Positions 22,475 through 34,598 of a stretch of DNA of 64,000 nucleotides are shown here, piece by piece. Numbering within the stretch: the stretch's first letter is position 1; each line of letters opens with the position of its first letter. The stretch covers positions 310,001 through 374,000 of the forward strand of contig JAPQWV010000332.1 of assembly GCA_027422505.1 (NCBI GenBank), given 5' to 3'. This DNA comes from Craterostigma plantagineum. Lineage: Eukaryota > Streptophyta > Magnoliopsida > Lamiales > Linderniaceae. Made by a program: the position numbers and the translations under genes. A model generated the notes under the pieces. It searched no databases, was not told the origin of the DNA, and worked only from the letters and a program-made list of their open reading frames with translations.

Positions 22475-23849
22475 ACTAGTACTTTTTTGGATACCCGATG
22501 TGTGTGCATGGAATAAAATTATATTGAAATTATTTTAAATTTTGAAATTATAATTTATAGTATTTAAGATGAAATATAGTTTTTAATATATAAAAAGAAA
22601 CTTAGTTGTAGATGCATAAGTAAAGTAAATTAAAAAAAATATGACTGATATGAAAATTACTTAATTAATTAAAATACAATGAGGGACTAATTGGAAATAA
22701 GTTACAGACCAAATTGGAGCAGTTTAATTCCACCCCAAATCAATTATATAATAGTATAGACTAGTACTTTCTTGCACACCAGATGTATGCGCATGAAATA
22801 TAATTATACTGAAATTATTTTAAATTTTGAAATTATAATTTATGGTATTTAATAGGGGTGTGCAATGGTTTTAGAAAATCGCCCGAACCGCCCGCACCGC
22901 ACTGCACCGTATAATACAATTAACCGTCAAAACCGCGATTCAATTTTATTTACAAAACCGCACCGTAATAATGGTGCGGTGTGAATTTTTGGTACAAACC
23001 GCACTGCACCGAACCACACTTTAGTTTTCTAAATTTTTTTACTAACTATATCGAACTTTTCTTTATGGTAAATCGTACACTAGTCATATGTGAAATTTAT
23101 TTGCTAGTTTAATTATTTTTCTTTACTAATAATTCTTTTAATTATATGCTGATTTTGTTGATCATATGAAAGTTATATCATTACCAACATACTTAATTTT
23201 ATTTTATTTATGTTAAACATGTTTCTATAAAAACAAACGGCCGAACACGTAGGGTTGAAATAAATACGACTGGAACATTTAATAACAAATTGACCTACTA
23301 TTTACATTTTGAGCTTCCAATCGGTCCACAAAGCTAAACAAATATATTAAAATAAGAAAATGGGCCCCTAATATAAAATAAAATAACGACACTAATTTTC
23401 TTGGACAATGATGACGCTTCGATATATGAGGCAAATACCTCGACTTGTTTTGTTTATGAGGCAAGACGATGTCTCAGCACCTTTTTGCGCCTAATGCTTT
23501 TAAAAATTATTTTTTCATTCGATAAAATAGAAGTATTTTCTTTGTTCGGTTAGCAAACCGCAACCACATCAAACCGCTCGAAACCGTACGTGTGGTTTTA
23601 TTTTTTAAAACCGCGGTTGAATTATTTTTCAAAAAGCGCATATAGTGGTTTGGTGCGGAATTGGCCGAAAACCGCACCACGCACACCCCGAGATGAAATA
23701 TAATTTTTAAATATATAAAAAGAAACTTAAAGGCGTACAGTAAATTAAAAAAATAGGACTGATATGAAAATTACCTAATTAATTAGGGACTAAATTGGAA
23801 ATAAGTTACGGACCAAATTGGGGCTGTTTACATCACCACAAATCATATA
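22475..23849. repeat. Tandem duplication of about 280 bp, second copy interrupted
   Basis: Copy 1 (22475-22759) and copy 2 (22760-23849) share the blocks ACTAGTAC, AAATTTTGAAATTATAATTTAT, AGATGAAATAT, AATATATAAAAAGAAACTTA and AAATAAGTTACGGACCAAATTGG in order. Copy 2 holds an 838-bp insertion (22853-23690). Confidence 0.8.
22853..23690. mobile_element. Non-autonomous DNA element (TAGGGGTGTGC ends)
   Basis: The ends TAGGGGTGTGC and GCACACCCC form a terminal inverted repeat, followed inward by CCGCACCG-type repeats (AACCGC/GCGGTT) on both sides and an AT-rich core. The uninterrupted copy of the host repeat near 22563-22572 gives the empty site. Comparison shows a clean insertion with no 8-bp duplication. 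The element type is therefore less certain than its boundaries. Confidence 0.7.
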
Positions 23850-24092
23850 CTCCCTCTGTCCCAATTCTTTTTGGACATTTGGGGTGTGGCACGCAAATTA
23901 AGAAACTGAATATTTTAATAATATAGTGTGTTGGAAAGGTAAAAAAGTGTATATTTTGGCACTTCTTTTAAGAATATTTAATATTATTATATTGATTGTT
24001 TGTGATAGGTTTTTTGCTAAATAAGAAAACGTACAAAAGAAGTGGGACGCCCGATTTAGTAAAATGTACAAAAACTTTTGGGACGGAGGGAG
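23850..24092. mobile_element. Stowaway-like MITE
   Basis: 243 bp with CTCCCTCTGTCCC and GGGACGGAGGGAG ends and TA on both sides (23848-23849 and 24093-24094). Non-coding. The same family occurs in opposite orientation at 62171-62413 with the same length. Confidence 0.9.
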
Positions 24093-24094
24093 TA

Positions 24095-25420
24095 TAATAG
24101 TATAGATGGCTGGCAACCGAAAAGCGAAATAATGACAAAAAAGCAACTCTGTGTTTAAACAGAGTTCATGAAGTTTACTTCTTTTATCTCCTTCACATGT
24201 AATATCGGTGGACTTCATTACACTGTGAAAACAGGACAAAATATGAATCCCATACCTAAGAAAGTGAAAGATCCAATGGCTCATGGATTCCCAAATCTCC
24301 GTCCACATTATCATTATTATATTTTCAATTGGCATATTCTTAAGATATTCTTTTATACCCATATTCCGTTTTGTTGAGTGTAATATTCGAATTTCTTACG
24401 CATTCCGATATCTCGCGATGATGAGAGTATTTCAGAAATATTTTAAGATTATGCAACTCACATAAATGGGCTCAAATTGCCTTGCCCAAAATAATCCAAC
24501 TTGTTTAGGATCCGATATCTCGCGATGATGTTTGTTGAGTTCGAATTCACGGGCCAACGATCCTTAAAGACCTCCGCAATTGAAAGCGAAGTCGCTAAGG
24601 CTCAGTTTGGAACATCGAATTTGTGCGTGGAAAACATGACAGAAAAACGACGTTAGTGCATCAAACGACGAAATACGTAAACCAAGCGTAGCCTATGTAT
24701 GTGTTTGGTTTAAAAAAATGAATTGGAAAAGAAAGTTAGTTTTTGTGTTTGGTAGATTAAGGAGTAGACGAGGAAAAAAAATAAAAGAAACTTAAACTAA
24801 TCTGAAGCTAAGAACATGAATAATGTGTTTGGTAGATTAAGGAGTAGATGAGGAAAAGAAAATAAAAGAAACTTAAACTAATCTGAAGCTAAGAACATGA
24901 ATAATCAATTTTCTAACCAAATGGGTGAGGAAAAGTAAAGGAAAACTAATGAAAATCATACTCTAGTTTTCTTTTCTTCACCGGTTTCCTCGATCCAAAC
25001 ACGGCCTAAAGGTCCCAAGCGTTAGAAGATAGGAAAAGACTCTCTCGCTCGACCGAAAGAGGTGAAGCAAGTAATTGAACTAGTCGACAAGGATACATAC
25101 GGTGGATTTACGTCTGTATATTGCAAGAATATAACTTCGATTTCGCCCTAAAACATTCCATACGCCCGAAAGATAACTAGTTCCCATTCTTGAAGTCATT
25201 TTCACAAGCAACATCAGCCCAGTTATGATCGAATTCCTACGAAAGGAGACAAATACACACAAAAAGAAATATACCTCGGTTGTCCAGAGATAAGCTTTTG
25301 AAGATAAATTATCCATCTCAGAATCCCCGAGTACATTAATAAACGAGCACAGCAGCCTATTAACATCATACGCTCCATAAAGCATTACTCGAGCCTTCAA
25401 TCACAAGCAAAAAAGCCCCC
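24095..25420. other. Intergenic and PTPA 3' flank
   Basis: No protein is recognised. The sequence CCGATATCTCGCGATGATG occurs twice (near 24404 and 24512). An 80-bp tandem repeat at 24744-24904 is listed separately. The minus-strand ORF at 25080-25400 is probably 3' UTR or flank of PTPA. Confidence 0.5.
24744..24904. repeat. 80-bp tandem repeat, two copies
   Basis: Two nearly identical 80-bp units begin TGTGTTTGGTAGATTAAGG at 24744 and 24824. Confidence 0.8.
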
Positions 25421-26765
25421 TCAACTCGATTCAGGCCTGCCCACAAACACAAACACATACATAAAGAGTTCGAATCCATCACAAAAACCAACGATGAACT
25501 GGGTAGAGAAGACAAAGAGGAAGAGCACATACCATGGAATCAACGAACCGAAGAGAAAGTGCTGCATAATGGGAACCTTCTCCAAGACCTCGACCTTATA
25601 CATCTTGAGAAGCCCGCTGTTCACCTTGTTCCAATTGGGAACGCCGCTGATGTCATCCAACATGGGCGAGTGCTCGGCGAACGGGCCCTTCTTCACCTTC
25701 TTCACGAAGGAGATGCAAGAGAGGTAGAGATACTCCTTTGAGAAGTTATCCAAGATGTCCTCGTTGTGAATCGATTTGGGCTTCATGTACTTGTGGTCGA
25801 TCAACTGAGACGAACCGAATATGTAGGGCAAGAATTGGTAGTCGTCTAGGCCCCACACGCCGTGGGACCCAGCGGGTTCTAAGCAATACGTTAGCTGCAG
25901 TTTTCTCATTAGATCCAAGTATTTGACAAATACCCTTAAGACCATAGCTGGGTAATCTTCTTCTTTAACTATGCCCAATCTTGCTAGGCAATACAGCCAA
26001 GCTGCGAAATTCGTCTCATGCCCAGTTCCTAGAGCAGAGTAGCAACGGTATATAAAGATCGATTCACTTCATAGTGCTTCATAGTTGGCTCAATTAGAAA
26101 TTGAAATCAATCTAAGAGGCAGAAATCAAAGAAAGGGTCAAAAACCATATACCGTAATCAATCCTCGAAGAGTTACCAAAGGCATCTGTGAAGTAGGGCA
26201 CGAGCTCCACAACAGCATGCTCAAACTCCGACGGCAAAAGCCTCAGCACAAACCCTTCAGCGTTTTCGCACATCCTCTCGTGCCAAACCCTATAGGCGAC
26301 GTTTCCATACCTACCCGTCATCGGCGCCGGCGGTATATCGTCGACGTCTTCCTCCAATTTCCTCAAAATCTCCATCAGGATCTCCACTTTGTCCGACACG
26401 TGGCACCGATCGGACACCTTCCTGCCCCGCGCCGACTCGGACAGGGCCACGACGAATCCGATGTAGTTGAGGAAGGAAGGCGACGAGTGGAGCAAGGCGA
26501 TGTCGTCCGGCGATCGGATCCTCTTCTGCGGCGTTGCGAATTCGTGCGGCGGAGACACGGCGGACACGTGCTGCGATTGAGGGACGGGCGTGCGCATGAT
26601 TGTGTCGCGCGTGTTGGTGGGCGGATTGGGGAGGTTGACGGCGGGGAAGCGGATAGGGATGTAGGACGGAGTGTGAGACGACGGCGGCGGCGGCGTAGGG
26701 GGGAGGGTGGGGTTGCCGCACCGAGCGCAGGTCGGAGAGTGTTCGTGTTCGTGTTCGTGCTCCAT
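25421..26765 (-). CDS. PTPA: PP2A activator / phosphotyrosyl phosphatase activator (PTPA)
   Basis: Three exons (26153-26765, 25533-26028 and a 16-bp last exon 25421-25436) give 374 residues with consistent phase. PTPA is a peptidyl-prolyl isomerase-like chaperone that reactivates protein phosphatase 2A catalytic subunits. Conserved blocks are present in order: FPAVNLP, MTGRYGNVAYR, GFVLRLLP, DYGTGHETNFAAWLYCL (across the first intron), LEPAGSHGVWGLDDYQFLPYIFG and GVPNWNKVNSGLLKMY, ending QHFLFGSLIPW. The N-terminus has an acidic/His repeat (EHEHEHEH) and a CxxC. The tiny last exon adds only PESS. If it is wrong, the protein ends a few codons later in the intron, so only the C-terminus is uncertain. 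No lesions are seen. Confidence 0.95.
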
Positions 26766-28089
26766 TGTTGCCGTTGAAAGAGGTTTAACGCTTTGGTCTG
26801 TGTTTGATTTCTATTCTATAGTTGCAATGGAAGACCGAGAAATAGCACTCTTGAAGGTTGAAAGTCGGCGGTCGTAACAACGATTTAAATGGTAGCTTGC
26901 TACATACTAAAAGCGCTGTAGATTGTAGGGCGATTTCCATATCTATTTTATCTATACTTTTATATAATTGATGAGGGTGGATACAAACTCTCAATTCCAA
27001 ATTGATTTGGTCTCTAAATTTTCTAATTAATAATATAATAATCTATTCTACTTAAAGTAAACAATAAATAATAATATTACTATACGAAAATATAACCACC
27101 CACTTCATCCACTACCCATACATAAAAGGCTTAATATTTAAATTATTAAAAACTATCATTTTAAATTTAATTATTGGTTACACGCGTGCGAGAGTGTGCT
27201 AGTATTGTATCAATGGTGAGAGATAAGTATAAACTGTTGTTTGATCTGTAAAATATTTAGTTTTTCTATAACTATACATTTAATATTTTGATTTACTACA
27301 ATTTAACCCATTTAAAATTTTATTTTTTAAATAAATTAATTAATAATATAAAAATATAAAATGACTTATATATTTGCACATACATAGGATGTGCTAAATA
27401 TACTAGTATTTTATTATGCGTGAGTCGGGTATAAATTGTCCATTCACAAATCAATTAATAATTAGTATGTTTAGCATGCTCAATGTGTGTGCAAATATTA
27501 TCAAGTTATTTTATATTTTGCATATTTTTATTAATAAAAAAGTTTAAAAGTAAAATTTTGATTTACAGATAAGCATGTAATAAATGAAATATTAAAGGTA
27601 AAATTATAATTTGACAATCAATGTTAAAATTGTAAATAATTATTTGTTAAATTGACAGACCTACTGTGACTGTTTATAGCCACCATAGAGTCTTTATATA
27701 TAGAATAGATAATAAAAACTCACAAAGTATTTTTTAATTATAATTTTAGTAAATTGTTATTATTAGTTAATCTTATACCAAGTTTACTTATACATAATTA
27801 AATATGTTAAATTAATAAAACTAATATTATATATTTATATATTATATCACGAGAAGAGAATCCCGACAAAAGGGGTTGGGTTGGGTTTGATTTATTTGTG
27901 ACGAGCATTAGATATTATTTCAAAGTTTCTCCTTTTTTTTAATAGCCATTATTATGGTGTTTAGTGTCATTTTATTTGGTCCGGTTTTTCTTTGATTCTT
28001 TCTCTTTCATACTTCATAGAGATTTTAGGGTTATTCTTGGCTATCTAGCGCCGTGTAGGTTTTTAAGTTTCAAGAAAAAAACTACGCAG
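26766..28089. other. Intergenic, AT-rich
   Basis: The left end is the PTPA promoter side. The rest holds no gene. An imperfect inverted repeat around TTTGCACATAC...GCTAAATATACTAG (about 27373-27405) and its partner (about 27465-27500) may be a small degenerate MITE, without clear target duplication. Confidence 0.45.
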
Positions 28090-28355
28090 TGTTAAAAATG
28101 AAATCAATCTAACAAGAAAGAAGAAAATCTTGAACACAACCTATTTTCGTGGTTCGAATTTTTTGAAAGAATCCTACATCCATGGCCAACAATTAAATTC
28201 TTTATTACTGATCAACAATTTTACACAGTATATACATCATCCGAGACTAAGCACAAAGAAGGAAAATTTATCTTTTGAAATACAAGAAACATTATCGCTT
28301 CTAGGGATTCGCCCGCAACCAAGGAACTCAGAGCTTACGAACTCGGTGACAGAAT
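28090..28355 (+). repeat. LTR-like fragment (TGTTAAAAATGAAATC)
   Basis: Begins TGTTAAAAATGAAATCA. It shares spaced blocks (CACAACnTnTTTnCGTGGTTCG, GAATC..ACA.CCA.GGCCAACAATTAAA, TTTACA..ATATACATCAT) with the reverse complement of 33891-34406, so the two flank the copia 2 region as inverted homologous pieces. Not coding. Confidence 0.5.
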
Positions 28356-28534
28356 CTAAGTAACATAAAAAGGCGAGCTAGAAGAATGGTGTGAACATCT
28401 GATTATCTCCCACTTGAAGATTTGATTGAGACGCAATCAGATCGTCACACCATTTATCTCCTACTTGAAGATTTGATTGAGACGCAATCAGATCTTCACG
28501 CCATTCTTCTAGGTCGCCTTTTCATGTTACTTAG
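28356..28534. repeat. Inverted repeat with duplicated polypurine segment
   Basis: Arms of about 48 bp (28356-28404 and 28487-28534, a few mismatches) are inverted. Between and over them, a 52-bp segment with the reverse-complement polypurine tract (CTCCCACTTGAAGATTTGA) occurs twice. It lies where the copia 2 3' LTR should begin, so it looks like a rearranged element end. Confidence 0.7.
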
Positions 28535-28539
28535 ATGTT

Positions 28540-31500
28540 GTCAATCCACATGAGGAACGACACCACATAAACTTATCCACGATAATTGCCTTGGTCAAGT
28601 AGTCTGCCAGATATCCACAGTGTGAACTTTTTGCATGTCCACAGTCCCCTCTTCCACTTGTTCACGAACAAAGTGGTATTGGACCCGGATGTGTTTGGTT
28701 CTTGAATGATATGCTGGATTTCTTGCAAGATGCAACGCACTCTAGCTATCACAATGGAGAAAAATATTCTCTTGTTTGTGGCCGAGCTCTTCCAGCAACA
28801 TCTTCAACTACATTGCCTCTTACTGGCTTGTGCAGCCGCGACATATTCTGCCTCTATTGTTGACGTTACAACAATGGACTACCGTTTTGAAACCCCGCTT
28901 ACAGCACCGCCAGCAAGATTGAACACTCCGGTTGTGGATCTGCTTTTATCAAGTTCACCTGCATAATCTGCATCAACAAAACCATGGACAATGAAATTTG
29001 TACCTCCATAACATAAGGCAAGATCCGAGGTTCCCTTGATATTTCTGAGAATCCTCTTAACGGCACTCCAGTGCTCCCGACCAGGGTTTGACATGTATTG
29101 ACTAACAACTCCCACTGCATGAGCAATGTCTGGTCTGGTACAGATCATTGCGACCATTAAACTTCTTACCGCCGATGCATATGGCAGTCAAGACATCTCA
29201 TTCCTCTTGTCTTCATTCGTAGGCACATCTCAGAGGATAGCTTGAAATTAGCAGCAAGAGGAGTAGATATTGGCTTACTATCTTGCATGTCGAACCTCCG
29301 CAAGATTTTCTTCAAATAATTCTTCTGGGAAAGCCAAATCTTCTGCATGCTTCTATCTCGACATATTTGCACACCAAGGATTTTGTTTGATGGTCCCAAG
29401 TCCATTTCAAATTCACTGGCTAGTGAGTCTTTAAGTCGGCGATACGACCTTTGTTGGGTCCTGCCACTAGCATATCGTCGACGTACAAGAGCAACATGAT
29501 GAAATCGTCATCGCCATATCTCTTGAAATACGCACAAGAATATGAATATAGCCTGTTGTAGCCAAGACTCATTATGAATGAGTCAATTCTTTTATACCAG
29601 GATCGAGGTGCTTGTTTGCGTCCGTAGAGAGATTTGATCATCTGCAAACCAGATCTTCTTTTCCTTGTTCCTCGAAACCTTCTGGTTGAAGCATATATAT
29701 TTCTTCATCCAGATCACTATGGAAAAATGCCGTTTTAACGTACAGCTGCTCAAGATGCAATTCGAATGTAGCACACATTGACAAGACCACCCTGACTCTT
29801 GTAAGTCATACCACCGGTGAGAAAATTTCGTTGAAGTCAATCCCTTCTTTCTGAGTATATCCCTTTATAACCAGTCTAGCACGGTAGCACTCTACCTGGT
29901 CATCACCATTCCGCTTGTACACACATTTGTTGCCAATGGGTTTCCTTTCTTGCAGCAATGGCACCAAGTCCCATGTCTTATTTTTGTAGAGAGCTTCCAT
30001 TTCCTCTTGCATCGCTGAAATCCACAAACTTGCATCTGAATTATTCAGTGCTTCTTGGAAAGTGGTTGGCTGTCCATCCTCCGTTAGAAAACAGTATGCA
30101 AGATTGCTCTCTATCTCATAATCTGAGTGCCAACTTGGCGGCCTATGCTCGCGTGATGACCACCATATATTCGGTACTTCAGATTCGACTGGGTTGAGCT
30201 CTTTGTGTGTCTGTTCAGCTTCAGAAGAATTATATTGCTCCAATTTTCGTTTAATCGGTGTAGTCTTTGTCACGCCTTTTGAACTGCTATCATTTTCGAC
30301 TTGCTCTTGATCGCCATCCTCCATGAAGATAACATCTCTGCTGATAATCACTTTGTGGTCAGTGAGATCCCACAAGCGATACCCCTTTACTCCATCAGCG
30401 TACCCCAAGAATAGGCATTTCATGTTCTTTGGATACAACTTCATCGTTTCTTGATTGTGGTACATCGCGTATGTTGAAGTTCCAAATATATGGAGATTTG
30501 AGTAGTCTGCAGGTGCACTAGTCCACATTTCCATCGGCATCCGCATCTCTATATCAGTAGATGGGGTCCGATTCACCACATAACAGGCAGTACAGACCGC
30601 TTCCGCCCAGAACTTCTTTTCCAGACCCGCAGTTCTCAACATAGCCCTTGTTCTTTCCAACAGGGTCATATTCAACCGCTCTGCTACTCCATTTTGTTGT
30701 GGAGTGTAAGCTGTGGTGAACTGCTTTCTGATGCCTGCTTCTTTACGGAATTCAGTGAATTCTTTGCCAGTATATTCCCCTCCATTATCTGACCGGAGAC
30801 ACTTGATTTTTCTGTAGGTTTCACGTTCAACTCGTGCCTTGTATGTTTTGAAGGTAGGAAATACATCGTCCTTCTACTTGATTGGGTACACCCAACATCT
30901 CCTGGAGTAGTCGTCTATGAATGATACAAAGTAGCTCGCTCCTCCTAGGGACACAACTGGTGCTTGCCATACATCAGAATGGATCAATTCTAGAATTCCT
31001 TTGCTTCTAGAGTTCGATGGGGAGAACTTCAGGCGATGCTGCTTGCTCACATTACAATGCTCGCAGAATGGTAGCGCCACCGTCGGTCGTTAGACCAGGA
31101 CGTAGATTCTTTTGCGCAAGAATTTTCATGCCTTGTTCAGACCAGTGTTTTAAAAAGCGTGACATCGCGCGTTGACGCGCGCTAAAGCGTGAATTTTCAC
31201 AAAAATGCAATGATGCGTAAAAAAGATTGCGTACGGGTATATTACTACGAAGAAGAGAGGACTCCGCTAGTGTGTAGAGACTGTGGCAATGTGTCCTTTA
31301 CTGGCAAGACGTGAGCTAAATCTATTCATTTTGTTTTTTTTGAAAATTTTAAACTTTTGTTACTACCAAATCATAAATAAACGATTATTTGATATAATTT
31401 ATGTGATAAAAACAAATAAATTTTTTTAGTTTATTCTTTATTTAGCAACGATCAAAATGACATGCATATCTTATATTTTTCGATGGCCATAAAAATATTT

Positions 31501-33134
31501 TTCAAAGACTGCATATTTTATTACTAGGTTGGAATTGGATAAATTTTAGTAATTATTATTATTTTTCAGAACCTTAGGTGTTGTTTAGTATATTTAGGTC
31601 TAAATTATTTGAATAATTTATTTATCTGATGATAATTTGTTTAAACTGATGATAATTCATATCATGTTAGTTAATTTAACTACTATATTTATTTATAATT
31701 ATCATATATTATAATATTTATATTATAAGTAGACTGCCTGAACGCTATTTACGCTATGCGTTGTCGGAACCAAAAAGCGACGCGATACGCTATGCGCCTT
31801 TTAAAACACTGGTTCAGACATATGACCAAGTTTCTTGTGCCAAGTCATCGTAGATTTTTCATTTGAACTTGTCATGGCAACGGATGCCTGCCCTTCTTGC
31901 AGAGTCTCCCCATTTAGCATGTATAGATTTGCAGCTATCTTTTCTCCCTTCATCACCACCAGCGCTCATTTGAAAACCTTCATGATCTTGTTCTCCAATT
32001 CAATTTTGAAACCAAGATCATCAAGTTGCACCACCGACAACAGATTTTTCTTCAAGCCCTCCACATGTCGCACAACATGGATAGTACGTACAGTGCCATC
32101 GTACATCTTTATTTGAACTGTACCCACCCCGACAATCTTCAGCGCCTGGTCATTGCAGCTGTAGACATATCCTCCAAAAGTTTGCTCGTATTGATGAAAC
32201 CATTCCTTTCGGGAGGTCATGCAGAAAGTAGCTGCTGAATCAATGAGCCACACGTCGTTGAATCTTCCCTTTTCAGCGGTAGTGGTTGCGACTTCACACA
32301 CCAAGGCAATTCCATCGTCAGTAGAGTTGGCGGCATTTTCTTGGGCATTGGGATTTTTCTTTAGAGCCCAACAATCTTTCTAGAGACCTTTCTTGCCACA
32401 GTGGTAACACTTTATAACCTTCTTATTTTTCATAACAAGGTTTTGTCATTTTTTACTCCCACTTGGACCAGACTCTCCAGGTCTTGTCCGTTTTCAGCTC
32501 GCGCTTGGACCACGTGCTCCTAATCTTGCCCTCGTCACTGCCAACGCCTCTGCCTGCTGGAACATTATCAACTTGTCTTCTTTGTTATTGCGCCGACTTT
32601 CTTCCGATAACCGCAGCTGCAATATTATTGAAGATAAGTTTTCCCGCAGCTTTGTTGTTGCTCAGGTTGATGACTAGTTGATCATATGAGTCTAGCAGGC
32701 TTTGCAGTAGAAGCTCAGCACGTTCACTTGGCTCTATTTTGTAGTCCAAGTCTTTAAGTTGAGAAAACAGAGTATTCAACTTGTTGATGTGCTCGATCAC
32801 TGAAGAAGATTCTTCCATTCGTAGATGGAATAATTTTCTTTTCAGGAAAATTCGGCTGTGGAGTGGCTTGACTTGATACAGCTTCTCTAGATGATCCCAA
32901 ATTTCTAACTAGTTTTCTCTTCGTCGCTTGATAATATATCATCTGCTAATGTCAGATGGATATTGGCGATGGCTCTCCCGTCTATTTTCCTCCATTTGGC
33001 ATCAGTTGTAATAGTTGTTGGTCTGCCAGTGATCGCTCCAGACAATTTTCTTTGAGTAAAATTACCTTTATCCTCATTTTCCACAGTGAGTATTTTCTCC
33101 CATTGAGTTTCTCAATTTTATTTTTAGCTGCCAT
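28540..33134 (-). pseudogene. Ty1/copia gag-pol polyprotein 2, decayed
   Basis: Minus-strand copia polyprotein with a start at 33134 (MAAKNKIEKLNG-type gag). Gag pieces are at about 32585-33130. The protease region is near 32230-32260 (DSAATFCMTSRKEW). Integrase is at 30684-31080 and 30676 downwards (SDVWQAPVVSLGG, FIDDYSRRCWVYPIK, then NRTPSTDIEM). Reverse transcriptase pieces are at 29166-29840 (YGRKQAPRSWYK, LLLYVDDMLVAGPN) and RNase H at 28879-29157 (HGFVDADYAGELDKSRSTTG). Frames are broken at least near 32340-32450, 31080/30866, 29840, 29647, 29405 and 29157, and a hAT-like element interrupts it at 31143-31811. It is in the same clade as copia element 1 by motif similarity, and non-functional. 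Confidence 0.85.
31143..31811. mobile_element. Non-autonomous hAT-like element (CAGTGTTTTAAAA ends)
   Basis: The ends CAGTGTTTTAAAA and TTTTAAAACACTG are perfect inverted repeats. The 8-bp duplication GTTCAGAC flanks it (31135-31142 and 31812-31819). Subterminal CGCGC-type motifs and an AT-rich core repeat the pattern of the other elements. It sits inside the copia 2 coding region. No ORF. Confidence 0.92.
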
Positions 33135-33456
33135 TTTTTTTTCACATCGCTATCGTCGTAGAAATTCAACAGTCCAGCCAAATAGTACCGATCAGATAGT
33201 TTGCAGAAAGGGTAGCGACCCGACCAGCTTTCAAGACAAAATTACCCTTCTAAGTAAATTCTCAGATGAGATCTGATGGGGTCACTATGTGCCCCACTTG
33301 GCACCAGCCACCTAGACAGAACTTACTTACCCAGTCTATCGCCACGACTTGCCAAACAACTCTTCCGTAACGATAAACCTTTTCGATATCCTTTTTGATG
33401 TGGAAGATCAGACAAACCTGCAACCACAGAGCATAATCAGAATATCAATCAGGGCT

Positions 33457-33469
33457 GGCTCTGATACCA
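33457..33469 (-). other. Primer-binding site of copia element 2
   Basis: The reverse complement TGGTATCAGAGCC directly follows the 5' LTR end in the minus direction, the standard tRNA-Met primer site. Confidence 0.75.
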
Positions 33470-33470
33470 C

Positions 33471-33890
33471 TTATTGCGTAATGGACAGCGTAATAGTATT
33501 GGACAGGACTATGAGGATAAATGGACACCAGAATTTACGTGGAAACCCCTTTTAACTTGGGGTAAAAAACCACAGCGAGGTAGAAATTTTATTACTGTGG
33601 TAAAAACAGGGGTTACAACCTCTCAATCTATAAATGAAAAAACACTCACTATCTCTCTTTATAGTCGGAGTAAATACCGAATAAACCCTCTATTTTTCTA
33701 CCCTCTATTTCTCTCTCTTTCTCTTTCTATTTTGGTGTGATTTTTAGCTTAAGCCCGCAGCCTATTTATAGGCAAGGCCTCATACTAATACAAATATAAT
33801 ATTAATATAATATTATTATTAATAGTAGGAAGTGGTGTAGTGAGTTAACTAACCCACTCAACCCACTCTCCCTACACTCGGCGCCATAAC
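33471..33890 (-). mobile_element. 5' LTR of copia element 2 (outer edge approximate)
   Basis: In the minus direction this region resembles the copia 1 LTR in its 3' half: a Lys/Arg-poor AGAGAGAAA tract, GAGAGGTTGTAACCCC, a TGGTTTTTTACCCC box, GGGTTTCCACGT, then the end next to the primer site. A TATAAATA box lies at 33763-33770 (minus). The outer boundary is put near TGGCGCCGAGTG (about 33890) but no partner LTR was found at the 3' end to confirm it. Confidence 0.6.
33763..33770 (-). promoter_or_regulatory. TATA box in copia 2 LTR
   Basis: TATAAATA on the minus strand, between GCC and GGCTGCGGGC, in the expected U3/R position. Confidence 0.45.
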
Positions 33891-34406
33891 GATCTCTTCA
33901 GAAAGAAGGATACAGACTAAGAATTAAAGAATCCAAGCCATGTGGAAAACCCTAGCTTTGAAGAAATCAGAGGATATTATAAGGAGCTGAGGGCAATCAG
34001 TGGGGCAGGACTTACGCCTTTTCCTTGCTCTCCCTAAAATACAACTCTTCCCTCAGCTTTAGGGTTCTCAGACTGCTACTAAAATTAAGAGCTTTACTCA
34101 GCTAGTTTTTGGAGTTGATCTTTCCCAGTGTGCCTATTGTTGCAAGGAGCATCAGCGGTTTGTACACGGCTTGTGTATAACCCCGTATCGTTCAGTGCTC
34201 TCTGTATTCTTCGTTTGTTCTTAGTTTATGATGTATATCTGTAAAATTGGTGATAATCAATAAAGGTTTTAATCGTTGGCTGTGGACGATTCTTCAAAAG
34301 AATCCGAACCACGTAAACAAGTTGTGTTCTAAGGTTTTTCCTTCATGCTAGTTTAGTCTTTACTAGTTTAGTCTTTACTGTTAGAAGAGTGATTTCATTT
34401 TTAACA
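33891..34406 (-). repeat. LTR-like fragment, inverted relative to 28090-28355
   Basis: Read on the minus strand it starts TGTTAAAAATGAAATCA at 34406 and shares spaced blocks with 28090-28355. It adjoins the outer edge of the copia 2 LTR. It contains a short direct duplication (GTTTAGTCTTTACTA, about 34352-34380). Not coding. Confidence 0.5.
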
Positions 34407-34598
34407 CGCAGTTGAAATTTATATAGTATATATGAAACAGATTAGGAGGAAAAGAGCTGCCCCCACAATCAAATTAACAAACCTAAATACTCAAAACGCA
34501 ACTTTGAGATAAAGTACCTTTACCTTAGGCCATATGCAATAAATATCACGAAGGCCAATTTTAACAAAAGTGAATAAAAAATGGAAATGCCCATAGCT

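Noticed and set aside
25080..25400. Minus-strand 106-codon ORF downstream of PTPA
   Set aside because: No recognised motif and it lies in the likely 3' UTR/flank after the last PTPA exon.
26085..26777. Plus-strand 230-codon ORF and minus-strand 26311-26721 ORF
   Set aside because: They overlap PTPA exon 1, which has the conserved protein and correct splice phase.
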